NCBI GenBank assembly: GCA_015662405.1
Contig: DQUE01000028.1
Span: 1-7,433, forward strand
Source of the DNA: Sulfurimonas autotrophica
GTDB taxonomy: Bacteria > Campylobacterota > Campylobacteria > Campylobacterales > Sulfurimonadaceae
DNA length: 7,433 nucleotides
Reading direction: 5' to 3'
Shown here: piece by piece, positions 1 through 6,442 of the stretch
Numbering within the stretch: position 1 is the stretch's first letter
Layout: every line of letters begins with the position of its first letter
The notes under the pieces: generated by a model
What the model was told of the DNA's origin: nothing
Databases searched by the model: none
The model's input: only the letters and a program-made list of their open reading frames with translations
Position numbers and translations under genes: made by a program

Positions 1-135
1 ACAATCACCAAAAGCATACAAACAGAGAATTTAGGTGTTATTGTTGATTTAACAGCGCGTGGAGGTCTGCAGCAAAGACTCTGCTATGGAGCAGAATTTT
101 TGCCTGTTAGAAAAGAGAATATCTTTCAGGCATAG
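1..135 (+). CDS. 3' end of an unrecognised gene (partial)
   Basis: An open frame enters the window at base 1 and stops at TAG 133-135, giving 44 residues that end in Y-G-A-E-F-L-P-V-R-K-E-N-I-F-Q-A. The stretch is a mix of short hydrophobic segments (LGVIVDL) and charged residues, with no membrane helix and no motif I can name. It converges on the DAHP synthase gene, leaving only 4 bases between the two stop codons, so the frame is plausible as a real gene end rather than random sequence. The open frame is short, however, so reality rests on position and on a sensible composition. I do not assign a function. Confidence 0.55.
   Translation, partial: TITKSIQTENLGVIVDLTARGGLQQRLCYGAEFLPVRKENIFQA
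80..101 (+). terminator. possible hairpin plus T-run terminator inside a gene end
   Basis: A perfect 6-bp stem, TCTGCT (80-85) with AGCAGA (90-95) around the loop ATGG, is followed by A and five T (97-101). This is the shape of a weak rho-independent terminator for rightward transcription, but it lies inside the last codons of the partial gene. A second foldable segment follows at 101-132: TGCCTG pairs with CAGGCA, with an inner AAAGA/TCTTT stem. Because the two genes converge with a 4-base gap, terminators must lie within coding sequence. Stem stability is modest, so this is a candidate only. Confidence 0.3.
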
Positions 136-139
136 TGCT

Positions 140-1489
140 TTATCTGTTTGCATCCTGCAAAGAGTCCGCTATCAAAAATGCTAGCTCTAACGACTGATCA
201 GCATTTAAACGTGGATCACAGTGTGTGTGGTAACGAGAACTCAACTCCTCTTCTGTTACAGTAAAAGAACCACCAATACACTCCGTAACATTTTTCCCTG
301 TCATCTCCAAATGGACTCCACCTGCAAATGTACCCTCTGCCTTATGCACTTGAAAAAATTGTTTCATCTCAGTTAAAATAGCATCAACCGGACGTGTTTT
401 ATAGTTGTTAGATGACTTGATAGTATTTCCATGCATCGGGTCACACGACCAAACTACATGCAAACCCTCTCTCTCTACTGCACGAATAAGCTGTGGCATA
501 TGCTCACCAACTCTGTTTGCACCCATCCTAACAATAATATTTAAACGTCCTGCTTCATTTTCAGGGTTCACAGCTTTTGCTAGTCGCACCAGATCATCAG
601 GATCCATAGTAGGACCAGCCTTGATACCAATAGGATTTTTAATACCCCTCATATACTCAACATGTGCACCGTCAAGTTGGCGTGTTCTATCACCAATCCA
701 TACCATATGTGCCGCTGTATTGTACCACTCACCAGTCAGAGAGTCCTCTCTTGTAAATGCCTCTTCATAAGGTAAAAGCAGTGCTTCATGCGAAGTGAAA
801 AAATCTGTTTCACGGAGTGTTCTATATGTTTTCGATGTTACCCCGCAAGCCTCCATAAACTGCAGTGACTTCTCTATATCTTCTGCCAATGCCTCATACT
901 TTTGACTAATTTCGCTTTGGTGTACAAAATCAAGATTCCATTTACTTACCTGATGTAAATCAGCAAGTCCTCCTGAGGCAAATGCACGCAGTAAATTTTG
1001 TGTAGCAGTTGCTTGATTGTATGCTTTTATCATACGTTCAGGATCAGGTGTACGGGATTTTTCATCAAAATCTATACCATTAATAATATCACCACGATAA
1101 GAATCAAGAGTAATATCCCCTTTTGTTTCAGTCTCAGATGAACGTGGTTTTGCGAACTGTCCACCAAGTCGCCCTACTTTTACAACAGGTAATCCACCAG
1201 CATAAGTCATAACTACAGCCATCTGCATCAGTACTTTAAAAGTATCACGAATATTATCAGCATGAAATTCACTGAAACTCTCAGCACAGTCACCGCCTTG
1301 CAATAAAAAAGCTTTTCCCTGTGATACATTTGCAAGCTGTTCTTTCAACGAACGCGCTTCTCCTGCAAACACAAGCGGTGGGTAGCTCTTTAACTCTTTT
1401 AAAACTGCTTCAAGCTTTGTTTTATCAGGGTATGTTGGTTGTTGTAGTATTGGTTTTTTTCTCCAGCTAGACGGGCTCCAAGTGCTCAT
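140..1489 (-). CDS. aroF: class II 3-deoxy-7-phosphoheptulonate (DAHP) synthase
   Basis: This enzyme condenses phosphoenolpyruvate and erythrose 4-phosphate to DAHP, the first step of the shikimate pathway, in the cytoplasm. The 449-residue length and motifs are those of the class II (plant/Mycobacterium-type) family. Visible blocks include LLQGGDCAESF (62-72), GRLGGQFAKPRSS (106-118), WIGDRTRQLDGAHVEYMRG (264-282) and RMGANRVGEH (321-330). By family knowledge the metal ligands are a Cys, His, Glu and Asp. The matching residues here are C68, H353 (DPMHGNT), E395 (HLEMTG) and D425 (CDPRLNADQ). ATG at 1487-1489 is chosen because AAGG lies about 7 bases upstream on the minus strand and the N-terminus MSTWSPSSWR fits the family. 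The gene is transcribed alone, divergently from the cvpA-fur unit. The symbol varies between genomes (aroF/aroG); the family call is firm. Confidence 0.97.
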   Translation of the reverse strand: MSTWSPSSWRKKPILQQPTYPDKTKLEAVLKELKSYPPLVFAGEARSLKEQLANVSQGKAFLLQGGDCAESFSEFHADNIRDTFKVLMQMAVVMTYAGGLPVVKVGRLGGQFAKPRSSETETKGDITLDSYRGDIINGIDFDEKSRTPDPERMIKAYNQATATQNLLRAFASGGLADLHQVSKWNLDFVHQSEISQKYEALAEDIEKSLQFMEACGVTSKTYRTLRETDFFTSHEALLLPYEEAFTREDSLTGEWYNTAAHMVWIGDRTRQLDGAHVEYMRGIKNPIGIKAGPTMDPDDLVRLAKAVNPENEAGRLNIIVRMGANRVGEHMPQLIRAVEREGLHVVWSCDPMHGNTIKSSNNYKTRPVDAILTEMKQFFQVHKAEGTFAGGVHLEMTGKNVTECIGGSFTVTEEELSSRYHTHCDPRLNADQSLELAFLIADSLQDANR

Positions 1490-1519
1490 TATCAGACCTT
1501 ATATAATATAATTTTTGAA

Positions 1520-1528
1520 ATTTTATCA
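1520..1528 (-). promoter_or_regulatory. extended -10 promoter of the DAHP synthase gene
   Basis: Read on the minus strand, 1528 to 1520 gives TGATAAAAT: a TGN extension followed by the hexamer TAAAAT. Transcription would start near 1513, giving a leader of about 24 bases before the ATG at 1489 with AAGG in the ribosome-binding position. No good -35 box is seen, which is normal for sigma-70 promoters in Campylobacterota. A second AT-rich candidate (TATATTATAT around 1499-1508) lies too close to the start codon to be preferred. Confidence 0.5.
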
Positions 1529-1532
1529 AAAA

Positions 1533-1549
1533 ATAGCTAAAATTGCTAT
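1533..1549. repeat. 17-bp inverted repeat, possible operator
   Basis: ATAGC (1533-1537) and GCTAT (1545-1549) form a perfect inverted repeat with a 7-base centre. It sits just upstream of the minus-strand -10 (around its -35 position) and about 30 bases upstream of the rightward TATAAT, so a bound regulator could affect either direction. It does not resemble a Fur box (GATAATGATAATCATTATC type). The arms are short and AT-rich sequence yields such repeats by chance, so a regulatory role is a guess. Confidence 0.2.
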
Positions 1550-1578
1550 GAGAAAAGCTTTTTTTATGCTTAAATTAG

Positions 1579-1584
1579 TATAAT
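1579..1584 (+). promoter_or_regulatory. TATAAT -10 element for the cvpA-fur-lysS unit
   Basis: A consensus TATAAT at 1579-1584 sits in AT-rich sequence. It would start transcripts near 1591, about 20 bases before the ATG at 1612, which has GGAG at 1604-1607. This is the only convincing rightward promoter upstream of the short broken frame, cvpA, fur and lysS. Those genes follow with overlaps or gaps of at most 21 bases, so this element probably drives all of them. No recognisable Fur box overlaps it. Confidence 0.55.
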
Positions 1585-1611
1585 TGCGCATATTATTATA
1601 TTTGGAGACTT

Positions 1612-1880
1612 ATGAATATAAATGACCTTAAATCATTAGTAATACAGATGCGCCAAGAGCTGCAAAACAGTATTAACTCCAAAAAAAATGCAAAAAAAAG
1701 CATATGATCACCTATTTAAACGATGCAATAAAAAAAACACATGACAAGAAAACAACATCGCAAGGGCATGTCAAATTTATTTTTCAAGATGACTATAAAG
1801 AGGTAGCAGACAAAGCCCTCTATAGATCAAAAAACAATGGAAAAAACCAAACGCAAGTGGAGTTACAAGATGGAGTTTAA
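1612..1880 (+). pseudogene. frame-broken short gene with GGDEF-like C-terminus
   Basis: A well-formed start (GGAG 1604-1607, ATG 1612) opens a 31-codon frame, MNINDLKSLVIQMRQELQNS onward, that stops at TGA 1705-1707. A second frame begins at ATG 1704, overlapping that stop as ATGA, and runs 58 codons to TAA 1878-1880. It carries ADKALYRSKNNGKN (1806-1847), which matches the last helix and tail of GGDEF diguanylate cyclase domains (typically ADxALYxAKxxGRN). The rest of a GGDEF domain, including the GG(D/E)EF signature, is absent. The two frames join through a -1 shift at either of two A8 tracts (1681-1688, 1692-1699), giving about 89 residues. The simplest reading is a decayed, internally deleted GGDEF gene. 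Alternatives are a translated pair of small proteins, or a small protein made by slippage. The end overlaps cvpA by 11 bases and contains its ribosome-binding site, which may explain why the sequence persists. Confidence 0.55.
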
Positions 1881-2487
1881 CTATTTTGACATTATTGTGG
1901 CAATAATAGTGCTATTATTAGGATTAAAAGGTGTAGTCAATGGCTTTTTTAAAGAGGTTTTTGCTCTTATAGGCATTATAGGTGGTGTTTTTGTTGCCTC
2001 TAGGTTTGGTGAGAGTGTTGGAGAATATTTGAGTAGTATGATATTTCACTTTTCTAATAAACCTGCAATAAACTTTACAGGATTTCTTATAACCCTTGCT
2101 CTTTTTTGGCTGCTAATGGTATTTATCGGGCTTGCTTTTAAGAAACTAAGTTCACTCAGTGGTCTAGGACCAATAGACAGAATTTTGGGTTTTATAGTAG
2201 GGGCAAGCAAATTTTTTCTTATCGCTGCAGTAATTGCTTATGCGGTTTACAATGTAAAAGCCTTAAGAACAACACTTGATTCTGCACTTAAATCGAGTAT
2301 TGCTTTTCCTATTATGGTAGAGACTGGTAAATATATTATGAAAATAGACCCTACTGACATTTCAAGTGATATCAATGAAACAGTTTCACAAGGAAGCAGT
2401 GATTTACAAAAAAAGATTGAAGAGAACATAACAAAAGCAACTTTGCAACAAATTAATACTATTACAAATAAAATACAAGAGGAATAG
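1870..2487 (+). CDS. cvpA: CvpA-family inner-membrane protein
   Basis: The 205-residue product has four predicted membrane segments at roughly 5-20, 28-45, 68-90 and 104-127. They are followed by a polar, coiled-coil-like tail (about 165-205) rich in Glu, Lys, Asn and Gln. Family hallmarks are the first-loop GLKGVVNGFFKEVF, with its Gly and basic spacing, and GPIDRILGFIVGASK ahead of the last helix. CvpA was named for a colicin V production phenotype in E. coli; its biochemical role is unclear. The start at 1870 is preferred over an in-frame ATG at 1837: GGAG (1859-1862) lies 7 bases upstream of 1870, the 1837 codon has no ribosome-binding site, and the extra 11 residues (MEKTKRKWSYK) overlap the GGDEF-like frame. 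The gene ends 2 bases before fur, an arrangement (cvpA-fur) I also know from Campylobacter. Confidence 0.88.
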   Translation: MEFNYFDIIVAIIVLLLGLKGVVNGFFKEVFALIGIIGGVFVASRFGESVGEYLSSMIFHFSNKPAINFTGFLITLALFWLLMVFIGLAFKKLSSLSGLGPIDRILGFIVGASKFFLIAAVIAYAVYNVKALRTTLDSALKSSIAFPIMVETGKYIMKIDPTDISSDINETVSQGSSDLQKKIEENITKATLQQINTITNKIQEE

Positions 2488-2489
2488 CT

Positions 2490-2975
2490 ATGGCAAACAT
2501 AACAACAGATTTTAATAACAAAACAGTGGAGTATGAACAACTTCTTAGTGATTTTAAGCAGTTACTGAAAAAAAACAGTCTCAAATTTACTATTCAGCGT
2601 GAAGTAATTTTAGAAACATTGTACAACTCTAATGAGCATCTCACTCCAGAAGCGCTTCATCATCTGATACAAGAAAAATACCCCGAACTCAACACAGGGA
2701 TAGCAACCGTATATAGAACACTCTCACTTCTTGAAGATTCACACGTAGTAACATCTCTTTCCTTTGGTGCACAAGGAAAAAAGTATGAACTCGATGTTAA
2801 AATACACCATGATCATCTTATCTGTACAGAGTGTGGAAAGATCACAGAATTTGTTGATGAAGAGATAGAAAAAAGGCAACAAATCATTACAGAAAAACTT
2901 CATTTCAAGATGACAGACCACTCTATGCAGATATACGGAATTTGTAAAGAGTGCCAAGATAAAATAGATCACTAA
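2490..2975 (+). CDS. fur: ferric uptake regulator, Fur
   Basis: Fur is a dimeric, metal-sensing repressor that shuts off iron acquisition genes when iron is plentiful. The 161-residue product has an N-terminal winged-helix domain (about 20-95) with the DNA-recognition segment NTGIATVYRTLSLLE (68-82). A C-terminal metal-binding and dimerisation domain follows. HHDH (106-109) and H144 are regulatory-metal ligand candidates. The pairs C112/C115 (CTEC) and C152/C155 (CKEC) fit the structural zinc site. A slightly extended N-terminus before the first helix is typical of Campylobacter and Helicobacter Fur rather than of E. coli Fur. The alternative, PerR, is less likely given the cvpA-fur-lysS context. 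GAGGA (2479-2483) lies 6 bases upstream of the ATG. The gene is cotranscribed with cvpA and lysS; I see no obvious Fur box upstream that would indicate autoregulation. Confidence 0.96.
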   Translation: MANITTDFNNKTVEYEQLLSDFKQLLKKNSLKFTIQREVILETLYNSNEHLTPEALHHLIQEKYPELNTGIATVYRTLSLLEDSHVVTSLSFGAQGKKYELDVKIHHDHLICTECGKITEFVDEEIEKRQQIITEKLHFKMTDHSMQIYGICKECQDKIDH

Positions 2976-2996
2976 CAAATAAAGAAGGAAAAATTA

Positions 2997-4514
2997 TTGA
3001 TTTTTGAAAACAAATATATACAACAAAGAATAGAAAAAGCAAATACATTAAAAAATGCAGGATACAATCCTTATGCAAATAATTCACAAAGAAATACTAC
3101 AATTCAGAAGTATCTCAATGTTAACTCTGACATTAAAGACAAAGAGAATAAAAGAGATGAAAACCGCCACTATATAGTTGCCGGACGTATAAAATTTCTA
3201 CGCATTATGGGAAAAGCAAGTTTTGCAAAAATAGAAGATGAAAGTGGTATGTTGCAGATCTATGTATCACGAGATAATCTCCCTGAAGGTTTTTATAATG
3301 AAATTTTCAAAAAAAATATAGAGGTTGGTGATATCATAGAGGTTGGCGGTTATCCTTTTGTTACAGGAAAAGGAGAACTTTCCTTACATGTAGATAGTTT
3401 GAAGCTACTTACAAAAGCCATCTCACCACTTCCAGAAAAATTTCATGGGATTACAGACAAAGAGATTCGCTACAGAAAACGCTATCTTGATTTAATTATG
3501 AATAAAGAAGTGAGAAAAACATTCCAGATTCGTTCTCGTGTTATTTCACTTACACGCCGTTTCTTTGAGGAAAAAGGCTTTTTAGAAGTTGAAACACCTA
3601 TGATGCACCCTATTGCCGGTGGAGCAAATGCAAAACCATTTGTGACACATCATAATGCTCTTGGTGTTGATAGATACCTAAGAATTGCACCCGAACTCTA
3701 TCTCAAACGTCTCATTGTTGGTGGGTTTGAAGCAGTCTTTGAGATCAATCGTAACTTTCGAAATGAAGGAATGGATGCAACACATAACCCTGAATTTACC
3801 TCTATAGAGTTTTACTGGGCATATAAAACATATAAAGATTTAATTGAAATCACAAAAGAGTATTTTCAATATCTCTTTGAGCATTTGGATTTGCCAACAC
3901 TCCTTCCATATGGTGATTTAGAAGTAAATTTTGACAATTTTCAAGAGATTCCCCTTATAGAGTCTTTAACAACTATTGGTGGTGTTCCGTCAGATGTTGT
4001 AAACGATAAAGAAAAAATCATTGCTTATTTCAATGAAAAAGGCATTGCAGTACAAGCAAATATGAATTTAGGGCAACTCCAAGGGGAACTTTTTGATGCA
4101 TTTGTTGAGGAAAAGCTTATTGACCCTACTTTTATAACAGAGTATCCGGTTGCAATCTCTCCACTTGCTAGAAGAAGCGATGAGCATCCTGAAATTACAG
4201 AGCGATTTGAATTATTTATTGCAGGTCGTGAAATTGCTAATGCTTTTAGTGAGCTTAATGACCCAATTGATCAACTTTCACGATTTGAAGAACAAATAGC
4301 TGCAAAAGAGAGTGGTGATGATGAAGCTCATGCAATGGATAGCGATTTTGTTGAAGCACTCAGCTATGGAATGGCACCAACAGCAGGACAAGGTATAGGA
4401 ATAGATAGACTCGTAATGCTTCTTACGAATGAACACAGCATAAGAGATGTATTATTGTTTCCTGCCATGAAACCTGTAATGCAAGAGGAGTCTCAAAAAG
4501 AAGATGATGAGTAA
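2997..4514 (+). CDS. lysS: lysyl-tRNA synthetase, class II
   Basis: The enzyme charges tRNA-Lys with lysine in the cytoplasm. The 505 residues include an N-terminal OB-fold anticodon-binding domain (about 58-140; VAGRIKFLRIMGKASFAKIE) and a class II catalytic core. Motif 1 is at about 189-202 (FFEEKGFLEVETPM). Motif 2 begins at R255 (RNEGMDATHNPEFT). Motif 3 is at about 464-480 (GQGIGIDRLVML, with the conserved Arg at 471). Start is TTG at 2997: AAGGA (2985-2989) is 7 bases upstream, the product begins IFENKYIQQRIEKA as in relatives, and no ATG lies nearby in frame. The gene follows fur by 21 bases in an apparent operon. The acidic C-terminal tail (EESQKEDDE) is coded by bases that also form half of a perfect hairpin across the stop codon. 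Confidence 0.97.
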   Translation: MIFENKYIQQRIEKANTLKNAGYNPYANNSQRNTTIQKYLNVNSDIKDKENKRDENRHYIVAGRIKFLRIMGKASFAKIEDESGMLQIYVSRDNLPEGFYNEIFKKNIEVGDIIEVGGYPFVTGKGELSLHVDSLKLLTKAISPLPEKFHGITDKEIRYRKRYLDLIMNKEVRKTFQIRSRVISLTRRFFEEKGFLEVETPMMHPIAGGANAKPFVTHHNALGVDRYLRIAPELYLKRLIVGGFEAVFEINRNFRNEGMDATHNPEFTSIEFYWAYKTYKDLIEITKEYFQYLFEHLDLPTLLPYGDLEVNFDNFQEIPLIESLTTIGGVPSDVVNDKEKIIAYFNEKGIAVQANMNLGQLQGELFDAFVEEKLIDPTFITEYPVAISPLARRSDEHPEITERFELFIAGREIANAFSELNDPIDQLSRFEEQIAAKESGDDEAHAMDSDFVEALSYGMAPTAGQGIGIDRLVMLLTNEHSIRDVLLFPAMKPVMQEESQKEDDE

Positions 4515-4555
4515 AACTCATCATGAATAAATATCTAGTCTGAAATTTCTTCAGA
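4504..4555 (+). terminator. two tandem hairpins at the end of lysS
   Basis: ATGATGAGT (4504-4512) pairs perfectly with ACTCATCAT (4516-4524) across a 3-base AAA loop. This stem contains the lysS stop codon (4512-4514). A second perfect stem follows: TCTGAA (4539-4544) with TTCAGA (4550-4555), 5-base loop. Neither is followed directly by a T-run; the nearest is TTTTT at 4570-4574. They could stabilise the 3' end of the fur-lysS mRNA or act as a weak terminator before the glyA promoter. A classic intrinsic terminator is not supported. Confidence 0.35.
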
Positions 4556-4576
4556 ACAGTATTATGATATTTTTAG

Positions 4577-4582
4577 TACAAT
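4577..4582 (+). promoter_or_regulatory. -10 element upstream of glyA
   Basis: TACAAT at 4577-4582, preceded by an AT-rich stretch with TTTTT, would start transcripts near 4589, about 29 bases before the glyA ATG. AAGGA at 4603-4607 is the ribosome-binding site, with a fairly long 10-base spacer. Together with the hairpins just upstream, this suggests glyA and the DUF1882 gene can be transcribed independently of fur-lysS. Confidence 0.4.
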
Positions 4583-4617
4583 AAACATATTTTTAATTTT
4601 ACAAGGAATTTTATACT

Positions 4618-5865
4618 ATGAGTTTTTTAAAAGAGTATGATGAGGAAGTTTATAGCTTATGCGAAAAAGAGCTAGAGAGACAAACGAACCACCTCGAAAT
4701 GATAGCAAGTGAAAACTTTACACTTCCAGCAGTTATGGAAGCGATGGGTTCTGTATTTACAAATAAATATGCAGAAGGATACCCTGCAAAACGTTACTAT
4801 GGTGGATGTGAACATGCAGATAGTGTAGAACAGTTAGCAATAGATAGGGCTTGTGAACTTTTTGGATGTAAGTATGCAAATGTACAACCACACTCAGGTT
4901 CACAGGCAAATGGTGCTGTATATGCAGCTCTTTTAAAAGCAGGTGATAAACTTTTAGGTATGGATTTAAGCCATGGTGGACATCTCACACATGGTTCTAA
5001 GCCAAGTTTTTCAGGAAAGAATTACTCTAGCTTTACTTATGGTGTTGAACTTGATGGACGCATTAACTATGACAGAGTGCTAGATATAGCAAAAATTGTA
5101 CAACCGAAAATCATTGTATGTGGTGCTTCTGCTTATGCTCGTGAAATCGACTTTAAAAAATTTCGTGAAATTGCTGATGAAGTGGGTGCTATTTTATTTG
5201 CCGATATTGCACATATTGCAGGTCTTGTGGCAGCTGGTGAACACCCTAGTCCTTTCCCTCATGCAGATGTTGTTACAACCACTACACACAAAACGCTAGC
5301 TGGTCCTCGCGGTGGTATGATAATGACAAATGATGAAGATATAGCCAAAAAAATAAACTCTGCAATTTTTCCTGCTCTTCAAGGTGGACCACTTGTCCAT
5401 GTAATCGCAGCAAAAGCAGTTGGGTTTAAATACAACCTCTCTTCAGAGTGGAAAGAGTATGCAAAACAGGTAAAGAAAAATGCTTCTGTTTTGGCTGATG
5501 TCCTTATGAAACGTGGTTATGATGTTGTAAGTGGTGGAACAGACAATCACTTAGTGCTTGTAAGTTTTGTTGGTAAAGAGATTTCAGGAAAAGATGCTGA
5601 TGCAGCACTTGGCAATGCAGGTATCACTGTCAATAAAAATACAGTTCCAGGTGAGACAAGAAGCCCTTTTGTCACATCAGGCATTCGCATTGGTTCACCT
5701 GCACTGACATCTCGTGGTATGAAAGAGAAAGAGTTTTCATTCATTGCAAATAAAATGGCAGATGTTTTAGATGATATTAATAATACAGAACTACAAGCAA
5801 AAATAAAAGAAGAACTCAAAGAGCTTGCTCAAAAATTTGTCATTTATAACCAACCAACATACTAA
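4618..5865 (+). CDS. glyA: serine hydroxymethyltransferase
   Basis: This PLP-dependent enzyme converts serine and tetrahydrofolate to glycine and 5,10-methylenetetrahydrofolate, the main source of glycine and one-carbon units. The 415-residue length is standard. The PLP-binding lysine is K225 in the signature TTTTHKTLAGPRGG. D196 and H199 (ADIAHIAGL) match the cofactor-contacting Asp and His of the family. R357 in TSGIRIGSPALTSRG corresponds to the carboxylate-binding Arg. The N-terminus (NHLEMIASENFTLPAVMEA) and the block YAEGYPAKRYYGGCEHAD are also diagnostic. Synteny with lysS upstream and the DUF1882 gene downstream is conserved in Campylobacterota. The gene ends 9 bases before the next start, and its TAA overlaps the AAGG ribosome-binding site of that gene, so the two are probably coupled. 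Confidence 0.98.
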   Translation: MSFLKEYDEEVYSLCEKELERQTNHLEMIASENFTLPAVMEAMGSVFTNKYAEGYPAKRYYGGCEHADSVEQLAIDRACELFGCKYANVQPHSGSQANGAVYAALLKAGDKLLGMDLSHGGHLTHGSKPSFSGKNYSSFTYGVELDGRINYDRVLDIAKIVQPKIIVCGASAYAREIDFKKFREIADEVGAILFADIAHIAGLVAAGEHPSPFPHADVVTTTTHKTLAGPRGGMIMTNDEDIAKKINSAIFPALQGGPLVHVIAAKAVGFKYNLSSEWKEYAKQVKKNASVLADVLMKRGYDVVSGGTDNHLVLVSFVGKEISGKDADAALGNAGITVNKNTVPGETRSPFVTSGIRIGSPALTSRGMKEKEFSFIANKMADVLDDINNTELQAKIKEELKELAQKFVIYNQPTY

Positions 5866-5874
5866 GGTCAAAAT

Positions 5875-6417
5875 ATGACTGCCATGGACTTAAAACTTAT
5901 AAAGATGGTGAGTGACCACTACTGGATCAAAAGAGATACAGTGGTGAATAAAATTACATTTAAAGGACGTACTTTTTATAATAAATTTGAAAAAGTAAAT
6001 GCTCCTTTAAACCAGTCTGTTATTAATAAGCATATAAAAGGTGAAATCACTGTAGCACACTCCCTTGTTAATAAAAAAGGAATTGTTGAAAATATAGTGA
6101 TTGATTATAATGGTAGAGACCCTGAGCGATTTTACCATAAGACACAGTTGCTTTTACGTGAAGAGGGTTTTATAAATTTTACAGCTTATGAGACAAAAAC
6201 AAAAGGGCATTTACATGTATATATTCATAAAGGACATACAACCCTACAAGAAGCTATACAACTTGGGAAAATGATTAGCATGAAGCTTGCCGCAAAACAA
6301 CCAAAGCAGTGGAGAATGTTTCCAACAAATGACCTGCCTGATGAGTATAATATTCTCACACTTCCTTATGAAGTATATGCAAAAGAGAGAGGTGCTTCTT
6401 GGTCAAAACACATGTAA
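5875..6417 (+). CDS. DUF1882-family protein of unknown function
   Basis: The 180-residue soluble protein closely resembles, from memory, the protein encoded after glyA in C. jejuni (Cj0403 type) and the H. pylori HP0184 type, a family largely restricted to Campylobacterota. Recognisable blocks are MTAMDLKLIKM at the N-terminus, VENIVIDYNGRDPERFYHK (71-89), TKTKGHLHVYIHKGHTT (107-123), WRMFPTNDLP (146-155) and YAKERGASWSKHM at the C-terminus. It has no signal peptide or membrane segment. The spacing of the second and third blocks recalls the polymerase domain of LigD-type archaeo-eukaryotic primases (a hydrophobic-Asp motif, then G-x-H-V), but the full catalytic acid set is not evident. ATG 5875 has AAGG 7 bases upstream, overlapping the glyA stop. 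Cotranscription with glyA is likely. No function is assigned. Confidence 0.85.
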   Translation: MTAMDLKLIKMVSDHYWIKRDTVVNKITFKGRTFYNKFEKVNAPLNQSVINKHIKGEITVAHSLVNKKGIVENIVIDYNGRDPERFYHKTQLLLREEGFINFTAYETKTKGHLHVYIHKGHTTLQEAIQLGKMISMKLAAKQPKQWRMFPTNDLPDEYNILTLPYEVYAKERGASWSKHM

Positions 6418-6442
6418 CCCTTTGTATCTTTAGGTTATTTTT
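6414..6442 (+). terminator. weak terminator-like hairpin after the DUF1882 gene
   Basis: TAACC (6415-6419, including the stop codon) pairs with GGTTA (6433-6437) across a 13-base loop and is followed by TTTTT (6438-6442). A G-T pair may extend the stem by one. The stem is short and the loop large, so termination would be partial at best. It is listed because the T-run is placed correctly and a new promoter follows at once. Confidence 0.25.

Noticed and set aside
405..770. 121-codon open frame on the + strand within the DAHP synthase gene
   Set aside because: It is fully antisense to a strongly conserved enzyme, has no ribosome-binding site, and its composition is that of a reverse-frame shadow.
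1490..1611. Fur box for autoregulation or riboswitch in the divergent region
   Set aside because: No GATAATGATAATCATTATC-like sequence is present, and 122 bases with two promoters leave no room for a recognisable riboswitch.
2247..2540. 97-codon open frame on the minus strand across the cvpA-fur junction
   Set aside because: It overlaps two well-supported genes and the cvpA-fur boundary, and gives a Cys- and Ser-rich low-complexity translation with no family features.
4515..4617. Glycine, lysine or other riboswitch, or small RNA, between lysS and glyA
   Set aside because: Only two short hairpins and a -10 element are seen; no conserved aptamer core or strong terminator is present.
5096..5299. 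67-codon + frame inside glyA
   Set aside because: It lies in another frame of a clear serine hydroxymethyltransferase gene and gives a Leu-rich translation without a start signal.
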